Shown here one piece after another: positions 7,365 through 14,530 of a stretch of DNA of 41,009 nt. The notes under the pieces were generated by a model. It was given only the letters and a program-made list of their open reading frames with translations. It made no database searches and was not told where the DNA came from. The position numbers and the translations under genes were made by a program. Position 1 is the stretch's first letter; every line of letters begins with the position of its first letter. Source of the stretch: a virus; IMG/VR virus record IMGVR_UViG_3300024939_000001, positions 1 to 41,009 of that record, one strand, 5' to 3'.

Positions 7365-7756
7365 TAAGCAATCACCTCTACTTCTTTAAACCAAAGGAAG
7401 GGTGGGATGATAGGTTTGTGGTCGAAGTCCACGTAAAGCATTTCATCTTCAGTGTCAACTTCGGTTACCGTACCGACATCGCCTAGGTTGTAAGTATTGA
7501 AGGTCTCGTCAGCGAGAATCACACGAACTCGGTCGCCGACTTTAGGTATAACAGTAGGCTTAACCAATGAGTAACGCGCATATCGCTGACCTGTAGGGTC
7601 TTTCTTAAGCTCTTTACTAATCTTGTAACCTAAGGCTTTCAGCTCGAACACTCGTGTAGGTAAGCAACGAATTTTATAAACTACGTTAGCCTCTGCCTGA
7701 GAGATGCTGCCATGTTCCTGTAAGTGGGTCAGTAAGGTTTTTACTTGTGGTGTCAT
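7364..7756 (-). CDS. Winged-helix plus SH3/KOW-like protein, 130 aa
   Basis: Residues 1-65 form a winged helix-turn-helix: LLTHLQEHGSISQAEAN, then CLPTRVFELKALGYKISKEL, and a wing GQRYARYSLV. This resembles the small DNA-binding helix domains common in phage proteins. Residues about 73-130 look like a KOW/SH3 barrel (VGDRVRVILADE, GDVGTVTEVD, YVDFDHK). The same barrel pattern occurs in the middle of the protein at 8117-8851, so the two may be partners or share a fold by duplication. DNA or RNA binding is likely; target unknown. Confidence 0.8.
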   Translation of the reverse strand: MTPQVKTLLTHLQEHGSISQAEANVVYKIRCLPTRVFELKALGYKISKELKKDPTGQRYARYSLVKPTVIPKVGDRVRVILADETFNTYNLGDVGTVTEVDTEDEMLYVDFDHKPIIPPFLWFKEVEVIA

Positions 7757-7821
7757 TTATCTTTCCTTCTTAAAAGATGTAAAAGAAAAGGGAACGCTGT
7801 TAAGCAATTCCCTCGAAGAGA

Positions 7822-8085
7822 CTAAACGGTTAAACCGAATTGGTCTGAGATACGTGCAGCTAATGCAGAAGCGTTGTTAGCCTCGATACGTGCAGCGATT
7901 AAGACTTCTTCTTTGTCGTCAGCCTTAGCCCATAGCTTTTCAATCTGAGCGTCCAACTTATCAGCCTTAAGATTCTGACGGGCTGAAACTTTATGAAGGT
8001 TGTTGACTGTCTTTTGGAATGAACCTAAGACACCTTGAACTGTTGACGGGTAGATGAAGTTAATGATTGATGCGATGAATTTCAT
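7822..8085 (-). CDS. Coiled-coil protein with hydrophobic N-terminus, 87 aa
   Basis: Begins MKFIASIINFIYPST, an amphipathic or weak membrane-anchor segment, followed by a long charged helix (residues 25-80) with heptad spacing (LKADKLDAQIEKLWAKADDKEEVLIAARIE is its core, given here by type only). The ORF stands alone with a 65-nt gap to the next gene and a preceding AAGGATTCCCTC ribosome-binding site. Function unknown; oligomerisation is likely. Confidence 0.75.
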   Translation of the reverse strand: MKFIASIINFIYPSTVQGVLGSFQKTVNNLHKVSARQNLKADKLDAQIEKLWAKADDKEEVLIAARIEANNASALAARISDQFGLTV

Positions 8086-8116
8086 GAGGGAATCCTTGAG
8101 GAATTGTTAGGAGAAA

Positions 8117-8851
8117 CTACAGGGTGACCGGGAAGGTCTTGTCGGTCTTTTGATACCAAGCGTTAAGTACATCTAGTAAGGTACTGCTGGTTGCACCATT
8201 CTTATGTACTCCTGATTCATCTAAGAAAACGTAGCCATCGTTAACGTAAACAACCAAGCGTAGCTCTGCCTTATTAACAAGAGAAGGTGCTAACTCAACT
8301 ACCATAAGGTTCTTGATGTCAGCTTGAGTAAACTCACGACTAGCTTTATTGAACTCTTCGATTGCCTTACCGTGTGCTGCATCAGCCATCTTGAAAGCAG
8401 CTTGAGCTGACTCAAGGACTTCACTAGCTTCATCGTAGATACGTTGTGTACCAGCTAAACGAGCCTTAGCAGTCTCTAATGGTGTAGACGCAATGACTAC
8501 AACCTCTGTAGGCCATATCCAAGCTGTATTACCGTTGTCAAACTGTACTTGAGATGACCGAGCATCTACATTTAGAACAACACCTTCTGAATGTCTATCG
8601 TACTTACCACCTGTCAGCACAGGGTCTACTACGCGTACTCGTTGGCCTACTTCAAGAGTTGGCTTAGGTGCCTGTGGAGAGACCGCCGATACGTGTACCC
8701 ATTGCTTCTGGTTGTCTGTAATGCGTCTGAATTGTGGAGATGATGTACCATCGTTGTAGTGGAAGGCGACTACATCACCTGTTCTAAATTCCGTACCACA
8801 AGGGTCATCTACTACATACAAGCTACCTACTACTAAGTCTTCTTTATTCAT
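8117..8851 (-). CDS. SH3/KOW-like and coiled-coil protein, 244 aa
   Basis: I choose ATG 8851 (MNKEDLVVGS) because it overlaps the amidase stop as ATGA and follows AAGGAAA; a start at 8881 would add 10 residues inside the amidase gene. Residues about 4-55 hold one barrel-like unit (GDVVAFHYNDG), residues about 66-120 a second (VGQRVRVVDP, GVVLNVDARS, VQFDNGNTAWIW), then a helical, probably coiled-coil region (120-180), then a small C-terminal domain. The second barrel matches the C-terminal half of the 7364-7756 protein in pattern. Function unknown. Confidence 0.8.
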   Translation of the reverse strand: MNKEDLVVGSLYVVDDPCGTEFRTGDVVAFHYNDGTSSPQFRRITDNQKQWVHVSAVSPQAPKPTLEVGQRVRVVDPVLTGGKYDRHSEGVVLNVDARSSQVQFDNGNTAWIWPTEVVVIASTPLETAKARLAGTQRIYDEASEVLESAQAAFKMADAAHGKAIEEFNKASREFTQADIKNLMVVELAPSLVNKAELRLVVYVNDGYVFLDESGVHKNGATSSTLLDVLNAWYQKTDKTFPVTL

Positions 8852-9324
8852 AATTTTTCCTTGGTTTCTTTCACCCACCACTCAGTAACATCAAAGCAGG
8901 GACAGTCCTTTAACCACTCAGAGCGTTCTATACGTCCGTTCTTGTTGAGGTCAGGGGATAAGTCACGATGTCCTAAGATAATCGCTTGGGGGTGTGCTAC
9001 TGTTAATTTGAATAGCAGTCCTGATAGAGCTGCTAGTTGTTTATCTGTGTAGTTGTTCTCAGGTTTCCCTGTGATGTCGTTAAGACCACCTACAAGACAT
9101 ATACCTAGGGAGCCAGTGTTCTTACCTGATACATGCGCTCCTACTTCATCGTCAGGCCGACCCTTCTGAATCGTACCGTCCCTCAAGATAACGTAGTGAT
9201 ACCCTACAGTAGCGAAGCCCCGTAGCTTATGGTCTTTGGTTATCGTTGTGATGTCGGTGTGATTCTTCGGGCGGGATGCTGAACAGTGAACTACTAGGTA
9301 CTTAAGGATTGCTGGTTGTTTCAA
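8848..9324 (-). CDS. N-acetylmuramoyl-L-alanine amidase (T7 gp3.5 lysozyme-like)
   Basis: Peptidoglycan amidase of the T7 lysozyme/PGRP family, 158 residues (T7: 151). Zinc ligands fit H13 (VVHCSAS), H119 (LGHRDLSPD) and C141 (DCPCFDV); the catalytic-Tyr region is GYHYVILRDG (residues 41-50), and GSLGICLVGG matches the family core. In T7 the same protein both cuts the cell wall and binds the phage RNA polymerase to dampen transcription. Its position between endonuclease I and the primase-helicase is the T7 position, so a dual role is plausible, though inhibition cannot be read from sequence. The start overlaps the preceding gene by 23 nt. Confidence 0.95.
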   Translation of the reverse strand: MKQPAILKYLVVHCSASRPKNHTDITTITKDHKLRGFATVGYHYVILRDGTIQKGRPDDEVGAHVSGKNTGSLGICLVGGLNDITGKPENNYTDKQLAALSGLLFKLTVAHPQAIILGHRDLSPDLNKNGRIERSEWLKDCPCFDVTEWWVKETKEKL

Positions 9325-9514
9325 TCGCTTGCTTTAAACTACTGTGTAAGTATGTTGAGGTAAGTTCTACATCCTCATAGGTATAGTCCTCACCATCGTA
9401 AGTGCCTTTGTCTAGAAAACCACTCAGACTTAAAAGCTGCTTGAGTTTCTTAGCGTCTTCTATGGTTAACTCCATTACCACTATTGGCTTGCTTACCACA
9501 TAAACGGTACTCAT
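9302..9514 (-). CDS. Hypothetical protein, 70 aa
   Basis: ATG 9514 (MSTVYVVSKP) overlaps the endonuclease stop by one base (TAATG), which is why I prefer it to the ATG at 9535. The protein has a beta-start, a helix ELTIEDAKKLKQLL, and an acidic stretch (YDGEDYTYEDVEL). It resembles no family I know. It lies between the endonuclease and amidase genes. Confidence 0.75.
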   Translation of the reverse strand: MSTVYVVSKPIVVMELTIEDAKKLKQLLSLSGFLDKGTYDGEDYTYEDVELTSTYLHSSLKQAIETTSNP

Positions 9515-9945
9515 TAAGATTTCTCCTTGAGCCATTCGTCAGGGACTACCTTGTCTGCAAACTTGAAGCCGTTCTTCTCACACCACATAGCGTATGTAGT
9601 CTTAGAGATTTTCGAGAGGCGAGCTTTAGAGTTACTGAAGACAAAGCGAATGTCGTACTGAGGGAATTGCTTTTTGATTAATAGATGTTTCTGTCTGTCG
9701 CTGGTGAGGAATCTACCCTTGGTTTCAATGATGATTCCATTCTCCAACTCAAAGTCAGGTGTGTACTTACGAGTCTTCACAGGTTCTGTGTACCCTATGA
9801 CTAACTCTTCGTACTTGTACCCTACCCCTTTCGAGGTAAGGTATTGAGCTGTGACTTCTTCTAGTCCACTTCGATAGCCCTCAGCGATTGCACGTTGACG
9901 AACCGCTGAAGAGAAATGACGGGGTTTCTTAGAAGTTATCTTCAT
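9514..9945 (-). CDS. Endonuclease I, Holliday junction resolvase (T7 gp3-like)
   Basis: 143 residues from ATG 9945 (MKITSKKPRHF); T7 gp3 has 149. The longest open frame starts at 10092, but its first 49 residues are a hydrophobic shadow of the SSB gene. Catalytic residues match T7 endonuclease I: E29 (SGLEE), D64 (YTPDFEL), E74 and K76 (IIETKGRF). The enzyme resolves branched DNA and breaks down host DNA to feed replication. It overlaps the SSB gene by 17 nt, the T7 order (2.5, 3, 3.5). Confidence 0.95.
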   Translation of the reverse strand: MKITSKKPRHFSSAVRQRAIAEGYRSGLEEVTAQYLTSKGVGYKYEELVIGYTEPVKTRKYTPDFELENGIIIETKGRFLTSDRQKHLLIKKQFPQYDIRFVFSNSKARLSKISKTTYAMWCEKNGFKFADKVVPDEWLKEKS

Positions 9946-10639
9946 CGCCACCGGAGTCAGGAGTGTCGTCACCTGAAGCATCAGCAGCACCAAAGCCACC
10001 ATCATCCTCAGACTCAGGGTCTTCGTAGCCAGCCTCAGAACCAAAGCCATAGCTACCAGCAGAACCGCCGCCGCTACCTTCAGACAACTCAAGAATCTGA
10101 GCAGCTACTAGGTATAACTTAACGCCAGCTACACCAGTACCGGGAATGAAGTAAGGTGCTGCCTCGAAGGAGACCTTACCTAACGTACCCCCACCTACCA
10201 TAGTCGGTTTGAATTTCTTACCTGAAGCTGAGAACAAAGGGATGCTACGATTCCAAGGCTCTTTAGTTTTCTTATTGACACCGCTAGCTTTTGTGGAGAA
10301 CTTAAAGATGATCTCACCAGTTGGAGCTTCAGTATCAGGGTCGTACACAGTTTCGTACAAGTCAGTAACAGTCAGAGACTTCAGTTTCTTACGAGCCTCT
10401 ACTTTTAACTGAGCGAACTTCTGTTCACCCTCTTTAACTGCTTCATCGTGAATCGGTTGGAGAGCTTCTAGGATTGGTGCAGCGTCCTCTTCAGATAACT
10501 TAAGGTTTACCTTGTAGATACCTTCAGTGTTCTCGAACCCCTCACGACCATAATCAGGCTTGATGAGGTAAGGGTACTGAAAGATACCCTTCGGGGTAAT
10601 ATATTGTTTAGCTTTCGGCTTTTTATCAGTAGTTGCCAT
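9929..10639 (-). CDS. Single-stranded DNA-binding protein (T7 gp2.5-like)
   Basis: 236 residues, the length of T7 gp2.5 (232). An OB-fold core shows TPKGIFQYPYLIKPD, then YKVNLKLSEEDAAP, and a beta-strand AAPYFIPGTGVAGVKLYLVAAQIL. The last 45 residues are Gly/Ser then strongly acidic (DDTPDSGGDEDNF), with a terminal Phe exactly as in gp2.5, where the acidic tail with its aromatic end binds polymerase and helicase. It coats single strands and promotes annealing at the fork. ATG 10639 stands six bases after the previous stop. Confidence 0.95.
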   Translation of the reverse strand: MATTDKKPKAKQYITPKGIFQYPYLIKPDYGREGFENTEGIYKVNLKLSEEDAAPILEALQPIHDEAVKEGEQKFAQLKVEARKKLKSLTVTDLYETVYDPDTEAPTGEIIFKFSTKASGVNKKTKEPWNRSIPLFSASGKKFKPTMVGGGTLGKVSFEAAPYFIPGTGVAGVKLYLVAAQILELSEGSGGGSAGSYGFGSEAGYEDPESEDDGGFGAADASGDDTPDSGGDEDNF

Positions 10640-10644
10640 GATGT

Positions 10645-10863
10645 TTAATGTTTTCCTTGTAGACGTTTAGTTGATTGATGTGGTTTGTCGTACTTGTTGC
10701 GGTCACGTTGTCGCATAGCGCGGGGAGCTAACAAAGATTGAGTCCACTCTAAGCCTGTTACATCGTCCTTAAAGTGATAGTCAGTCTTAGTGCCTACATA
10801 AGCCCATTGACCCGCCTTCACTACTGCGTTCTCAGTGACCATCGTTACTTTTTGCTGAATCAT
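10645..10863 (-). CDS. Hypothetical protein, 72 aa
   Basis: Complete small ORF upstream of the SSB gene with AAGGAG 10 nt before ATG 10863. The first half is beta-like (VVKAGQWAYVGTKTDYHF), the last third strongly basic (RAMRQRDRNKYDKPHQ). A nucleic-acid contact is possible. Family not recognised. Confidence 0.75.
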   Translation of the reverse strand: MIQQKVTMVTENAVVKAGQWAYVGTKTDYHFKDDVTGLEWTQSLLAPRAMRQRDRNKYDKPHQSTKRLQGKH

Positions 10864-10867
10864 TTTG

Positions 10868-11011
10868 TTACTCCTTGTAGTAAGTTTCTTCTAGGGTTTG
10901 TACATCTAAACCTTCCTGTGCCATACGAGCGTAGAGGTCAGTAGGAATACGGTGTCCGCGTTCCCACATATCACGAGCTTCGGATAGCAGACGTTCTTGA
11001 TAAGCTGTCAT
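10868..11011 (-). CDS. Small helical protein, 47 aa
   Basis: ATG 11011 overlaps the previous stop (TAATG). The product, MTAYQERLLSEARDMWERG onward, is acidic and mostly helical, ending in ETYYKE. The next gene starts five bases after the stop. Function unknown; coding look and spacing are convincing. Confidence 0.7.
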   Translation of the reverse strand: MTAYQERLLSEARDMWERGHRIPTDLYARMAQEGLDVQTLEETYYKE

Positions 11012-11298
11012 TACGTTTTAATCTCCATGTTTAGGAATTGTTTGATAGCCCGTGTGTGTTCACCTCGACCAATCGAAAGGGAGTCGTAGAGAACACGGGA
11101 GCCAACGGAAAGAACATCACGGGGGTCTTGCTTGAATCGTTCGCACATCATCAGGAACAACATAGCGATACCTACTAGCTGGTCGCCTTGAGGTTCACTT
11201 GAGATACCATCGAGTAACTTGAAGGCGACTATCTGACCTTTGTGTACGTTCGTGCGGCTGATTTGGTCACGTACTGTTCGTGGGCTAGGTGTATTCAT
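11011..11298 (-). CDS. Hypothetical protein, 95 aa
   Basis: ATG 11298 overlaps the previous stop (ATGA). Basic N-terminus (TPSPRTVRDQISRTNVHKGQ) followed by a helical core with a hydrophobic stretch (LVGIAMLFLMMCERF) that looks like a buried helix rather than a membrane span. Sequence pattern and position (first genes after the polymerase, before SSB) resemble small conserved phage proteins, but I cannot name the family. Confidence 0.8.
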   Translation of the reverse strand: MNTPSPRTVRDQISRTNVHKGQIVAFKLLDGISSEPQGDQLVGIAMLFLMMCERFKQDPRDVLSVGSRVLYDSLSIGRGEHTRAIKQFLNMEIKT

Positions 11299-11471
11299 TT
11301 GGAACTAACACATGTGTAGACGAACGAGTTAGCAACGCGCTTGTTAAACTGCTGCACAGTCTTATATGTTTGGTTAGCTGCTTGCACACAGGCTTCTTTA
11401 GTTTCAAAGAAAGGGGTCTGCTGCATCTGAGGTTCGCTGTGCCAGCCGAACAAGAAAAGTAAAGTCCACAT
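11295..11471 (-). CDS. Small protein, 58 aa, possible secreted/membrane N-terminus
   Basis: ATG 11471 is preceded by AAGGACATTCAACC and the TGA overlaps the next start. The product begins MWTLLFLFGWHSE, a short hydrophobic head, then a polar body with two Cys (EACVQA and YTCVSS) spaced as if to form one disulphide, which would suit the periplasm. It is the first gene behind the terminator at 11494, hence read by phage polymerase. Function unknown. Confidence 0.65.
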   Translation of the reverse strand: MWTLLFLFGWHSEPQMQQTPFFETKEACVQAANQTYKTVQQFNKRVANSFVYTCVSSK

Positions 11472-11493
11472 GGTTGAATGTCCTTATCGAGAA

Positions 11494-11527
11494 TAAAAAG
11501 AACCCCTAGGGATTTCTCCGAAGGGGT
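11494..11527 (-). terminator. Intrinsic terminator after the polymerase gene
   Basis: On the minus strand, stem arms ACCCCT and AGGGGT (positions 11527-11522 and 11507-11502) with an inner GGA/TCC pair closed by GAAA, followed by TTCTTTTT. It comes after the phage polymerase gene and the following 32-aa ORF, the position of the T7 early terminator that stops host RNA polymerase. Confidence 0.85.
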
Positions 11528-11558
11528 CTGAGGGAGGGAACTTTGGAGGTTCTCATTG

Positions 11559-11592
11559 CTAAGGTGTACACATCAGCGTGTAAGTTATTGAT
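11559..11592 (-). promoter_or_regulatory. Candidate phage RNA polymerase promoter, copy 2 of 4
   Basis: Minus-strand 34-bp element with the shared parts ATCAA, TTAC, CTGA and GTGTACACCTTA. It is nearly identical to the copy at 40279. It lies after the polymerase gene and before the early terminator and replication genes, which is where T7 has class II promoters. Identification as promoter is by recurrence and position only. Confidence 0.6.
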
Positions 11593-11683
11593 TTCTTTCT
11601 AAATCCAGCCGTTTACAGCGTATTTCTACACTTGCTCCATACATCACCATGTACCACCACATCTTGTATAACTTATCATTCAT
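11585..11683 (-). CDS. Small ORF, 32 aa
   Basis: ATG 11683 stands behind a strong AGGAGAAAGTATC site, 26 nt after the polymerase stop. The peptide MNDKLYKMWWYMVMYGASVE is Met/Trp/Tyr-rich then basic (RCKRLDLERNQ). Its last codons lie within the promoter-like repeat at 11559. The excellent ribosome-binding site argues for translation, the length argues for caution. Confidence 0.5.
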   Translation of the reverse strand: MNDKLYKMWWYMVMYGASVEIRCKRLDLERNQ

Positions 11684-11708
11684 GATACTTTCTCCTCGTA
11701 GATACTAT

Positions 11709-14165
11709 TTAGGCAAAGAAATACTCACTGTCTAATACAGTAGCTAAATCCAGTGAGCCATACTTAGGCATTGGCGGGATGTCTTTAATCAACTCCTCAC
11801 CTCCTGAGTTGTTGAGTTGGTAGATTATCTCCTCCCGGAATTTACCTAACACATCCTCAGAGTATTGATACACGAAGGCTTCCCTTAGAGTATCTGCAAG
11901 TAACCTAGTGTCACAGGCATGAACCCCATAGGAGTCATGAATCATAGAGAAACTATTGATACCCTTGGATTTACATAGAGCCACCGTCCGCATCATGTGT
12001 GCTGCATCACAGCTATGAACGAAGTTAGGAGAGATACCCGCAGATTGCTTACGTGAGTTAAGAGTCGAGCCTTGCTTGTTGTACTGTATGTTAGTTGCCT
12101 CCCCTGCTATGAAGACTCTTAAGGTTTCTGCAAGATTGTTCGTATAGAATTGACGTACAGGTAAACCTACGGGAGTAGTCCACACAACTGCGATGTCCAA
12201 CTTAGAGACAACCTTAGAGACATCTTGCAACCACTTCATAGCCTCCTCAGCAGCCACAACTACAGTGCTGATAGCTTGGAGATTACGGTCAGCTAGATAG
12301 TAAGCAGCTTTAGCGATGTCTACATCCTCACCTATGAACATAATCTCCCCCTCCTCTATCATGGTGTCCAATTCTTGAATCAACTGGTCACGCATACCAA
12401 AGGCTGTCACTGAGTAGGGTCTAGTCATCGTGTTACGCTTGGTTAACTTACGACCAATCGGTTTGTTTACATACTGTTCACCGTCACGATAGAGTGCAGA
12501 CTTCCATATAAGAGCTTCAAGGTGTCCGATAGCTGCATCCTCATCAATGAACCCTTGGACAACACTAGCGACTTCCTGATAGATGTCTGAAGGCTTCTCT
12601 GAGGGTACTAAATTGGTAGCACGTCCACCGCGTTCATCACGTAGCATCGCTGAGAAGTTCTGAAGACCATTACAAGAACCGTCTAGGGCTACTGCTATGC
12701 GACTTACGAAGGCTTCCCCTTGCATGGTGTACCCTAACCACTCGAAACAAGCTGCAAGGAACTGGAAGGGCTTGTCTGCAAGTAACCAAAAGCGATTACC
12801 CTCAACAGGTTTTAACGCTGAGTCAAGGATCGCTTGAGTATTCTCTTCAGCCCACTCGATACGCTTGTCAAAGTCTACCTTATCGTACCCAAAGGTATTA
12901 GCTAACTGAATCGCTAACCAAGCAGCCCCTTCAGAGCCTAGTGGTTTACCTTGGGAGAACTGTAAGAGTGCCTTACCGAAGTCATCAGACTGAGGATTAA
13001 CGAAGCCGGGTACAGCATAAGCTCTGCCTCTCCAATCCATTACGTGAGGGAAGTAGATAGCTTCCTCATCAATGAACTTCTCAGCTAACCATAGCTTCTG
13101 TGTCAGTGCTACTACCTTGCTACGGTTCTTGAAGTTCTCGTTATGAGTTGCTGCTGCCCTAGCCTTCCACTCTTTCAGTGCTTCAGGATTAGTGTCAATA
13201 TCAATAGGCTTCATAGGGATAGGCTTACCTTCACGTAAGGGCATCTTAGCGATTCCCCCTCCGGTGGTGTCCCACAGTGTACGCATGACATTGTAGATAG
13301 CCTTATTGATTGTCCAAGGGGTATCTTGCAGGGCGTTGATTGATTCATAGACGATAGGCATGTCTACCTCATCTAATTCAGCTAGATACTTCTTGTTACG
13401 TGTCTTCATTAAAGTTAAGGGAGTCTCAAGATACCCTCCGTCCTTCATAGTTGACCATGCTTTAGGCTTAGTGACCATCGGAAGGAATACCGGGGACAGT
13501 AAAGAACACGTTCTATTCTGCATAGCTAACCACACCTGAAGAGAATCTGTAGACTCCACATAGACAACTGTTTTGTTCTTACCTTCGACATGGGTGACTA
13601 ACTGGCAAAGGTTTAACTCTGTGACTAATTCAATCAGCTTAACCCCAATACGGATACGCACCTCATCAGGTAGTGTAGTGTTCTCAATTCCCGCTAACTT
13701 AGTCTTAGCTCCCATCAATACTTTCTTCTTATGCTGTGTATTAGCAGCGGTAGACTTAAGATTCCGTATGATTGCATCCATCAAGCGGGGAGCCTCTTTA
13801 CGAAACGCACGATAGTTAAGTTCATCCTCAAGTAACTTAGCGATTGCCTCAGCCATAGAAACCATACGTTCCTTACCTGAGATACCGTTAATGACTCTAC
13901 GCAATGTAAGGAAAGCTACCTCCTTGTGACCAATCATCTCAAGGTATCTTGCAGTAGAGCCTAAGCGTCTTGCTTGGCCTGACTTAGTGGACTCAGTGAA
14001 CTCCTTAAGTCTCTCTATCAGGGGTTGGAGGGAATGATTGATTAAGGCCATACCTACTACGTTCTCAGCTTGACCTTGCTTCTCTAGGTTCTTAAAGTAA
14101 CTTGCTACACCCATACTGCCCATCTCAGCTTCTAATGCTAACTGCTTATCTACTAGGGTACTCAT
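11709..14165 (-). CDS. T7-type single-subunit RNA polymerase
   Basis: 818 residues (T7: 883). Motif A DGSCNGLQNFSAMLRDE with catalytic Asp near residue 495, motif B with LTKRNTMTRPYSVTAFG (Lys, Tyr, Gly) near 575, and motif C MIHDSYGVH with catalytic Asp near 743; SPNFVHSCDAAHM is the conserved element before motif C. It transcribes the phage middle and late genes from its own promoters, for which the 34-bp repeats are candidates. The first copy of that repeat, a hairpin and a palindrome stand in the leader, so the polymerase could boost its own synthesis. Start ATG 14165 follows AGGAGAAATACT. Integrase and attP lie immediately upstream, as in some integrating marine T7-like phages. Confidence 0.98.
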   Translation of the reverse strand: MSTLVDKQLALEAEMGSMGVASYFKNLEKQGQAENVVGMALINHSLQPLIERLKEFTESTKSGQARRLGSTARYLEMIGHKEVAFLTLRRVINGISGKERMVSMAEAIAKLLEDELNYRAFRKEAPRLMDAIIRNLKSTAANTQHKKKVLMGAKTKLAGIENTTLPDEVRIRIGVKLIELVTELNLCQLVTHVEGKNKTVVYVESTDSLQVWLAMQNRTCSLLSPVFLPMVTKPKAWSTMKDGGYLETPLTLMKTRNKKYLAELDEVDMPIVYESINALQDTPWTINKAIYNVMRTLWDTTGGGIAKMPLREGKPIPMKPIDIDTNPEALKEWKARAAATHNENFKNRSKVVALTQKLWLAEKFIDEEAIYFPHVMDWRGRAYAVPGFVNPQSDDFGKALLQFSQGKPLGSEGAAWLAIQLANTFGYDKVDFDKRIEWAEENTQAILDSALKPVEGNRFWLLADKPFQFLAACFEWLGYTMQGEAFVSRIAVALDGSCNGLQNFSAMLRDERGGRATNLVPSEKPSDIYQEVASVVQGFIDEDAAIGHLEALIWKSALYRDGEQYVNKPIGRKLTKRNTMTRPYSVTAFGMRDQLIQELDTMIEEGEIMFIGEDVDIAKAAYYLADRNLQAISTVVVAAEEAMKWLQDVSKVVSKLDIAVVWTTPVGLPVRQFYTNNLAETLRVFIAGEATNIQYNKQGSTLNSRKQSAGISPNFVHSCDAAHMMRTVALCKSKGINSFSMIHDSYGVHACDTRLLADTLREAFVYQYSEDVLGKFREEIIYQLNNSGGEELIKDIPPMPKYGSLDLATVLDSEYFFA

Positions 14166-14221
14166 AGTATTTCTCCTATTGGTTATTGTTGATTCGTGGT
14201 TACTATTTGGTTAATAGAAAC

Positions 14222-14256
14222 CCTGAAGACTTCTCTCTCAGGGAGGTGTCTTCAGG
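14222..14256 (-). promoter_or_regulatory. Stem-loop in the polymerase leader
   Basis: Perfect 9-bp inverted repeat (CCTGAAGAC and GTCTTCAGG) with a 17-nt loop, followed on the minus strand by GTTTCTATT. It lies between the candidate promoter at 14334 and the polymerase start. It may be an RNase III site, a weak terminator or an attenuator; the short U-run makes a full terminator unlikely. Confidence 0.6.
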
Positions 14257-14294
14257 CTATCTACTAGATAATCTACTACTGCTGGTGAGTTACT

Positions 14295-14311
14295 CTTAAG
14301 ATTATCTTAAG
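14295..14311. repeat. 17-bp palindrome downstream of promoter copy 3
   Basis: CTTAAGATTATCTTAAG, arms of 8 bp around one base. The identical 17-mer recurs at 20017-20033 and a near copy at 40222-40237, each downstream (minus sense) of a 34-bp promoter-like element. It may be a protein-binding site or a 5' hairpin in transcripts. Confidence 0.75.
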
Positions 14312-14333
14312 GTATATCTTAGGGTGTCCTCTC

Positions 14334-14367
14334 TTAAGGTGTACACTTCAGCTCGTAAGTCATTGAT
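14334..14367 (-). promoter_or_regulatory. Candidate phage RNA polymerase promoter, copy 3 of 4
   Basis: Minus-strand copy with ATCAATGACTTAC, CTGAAG and TGTACACCTTA. Two extra partial copies of its upstream half (AATCACTTACA) lie just upstream near 14377-14387 and 14441-14451, giving three spaced TTAC boxes. It would direct autogenous transcription of the polymerase gene. Confidence 0.6.
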
Positions 14368-14469
14368 ATTTCTTGTAAGTGATTGTTTCTTAAAGGAAAC
14401 TATTTTCATGTCAAAGTCAAACTCCGGTCAAACTAAAATGTAAGTGATTGAATCGGGTGGAGAACTGCA

Positions 14470-14511
14470 AGATTTTAAGTCTCTTGTGTCTACCAATTTC
14501 ACCACCCGGGC
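14470..14511 (-). other. Putative attP: 42 bp matching the 5' half of a tRNA-Leu(UAA) gene
   Basis: Read on the minus strand from 14511, this starts GCCCGGGTGGTGAAATTGG, continues GTAGACACAAGAGA and includes the anticodon loop CTTAAAA (anticodon UAA). This is the acceptor 5' strand, D arm and anticodon arm of a bacterial tRNA-Leu(UAA); the match breaks in the 3' anticodon stem and no variable or T arm follows. A truncated tRNA next to a tyrosine integrase is the classic form of attP. A tRNA-Leu attachment core of similar length is known for the T7-like cyanophage P-SSP7. Confidence 0.85.
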
Positions 14512-14530
14512 TTAGGGTAAGTCCTTGTTT

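Noticed and set aside
9946-10092. N-terminal extension of endonuclease I
   Set aside because: The 49 extra residues are an artificial hydrophobic translation of the SSB acidic-tail region; the family start fits ATG 9945.
14299-14406. 35-aa ORF across promoter copy 3, and a shared peptide reading of the 34-bp repeats
   Set aside because: All four repeats can be read as a similar short peptide, but copy 1 has a stop directly upstream and no start, and copies vary at all codon positions; a DNA/RNA element explains them better.
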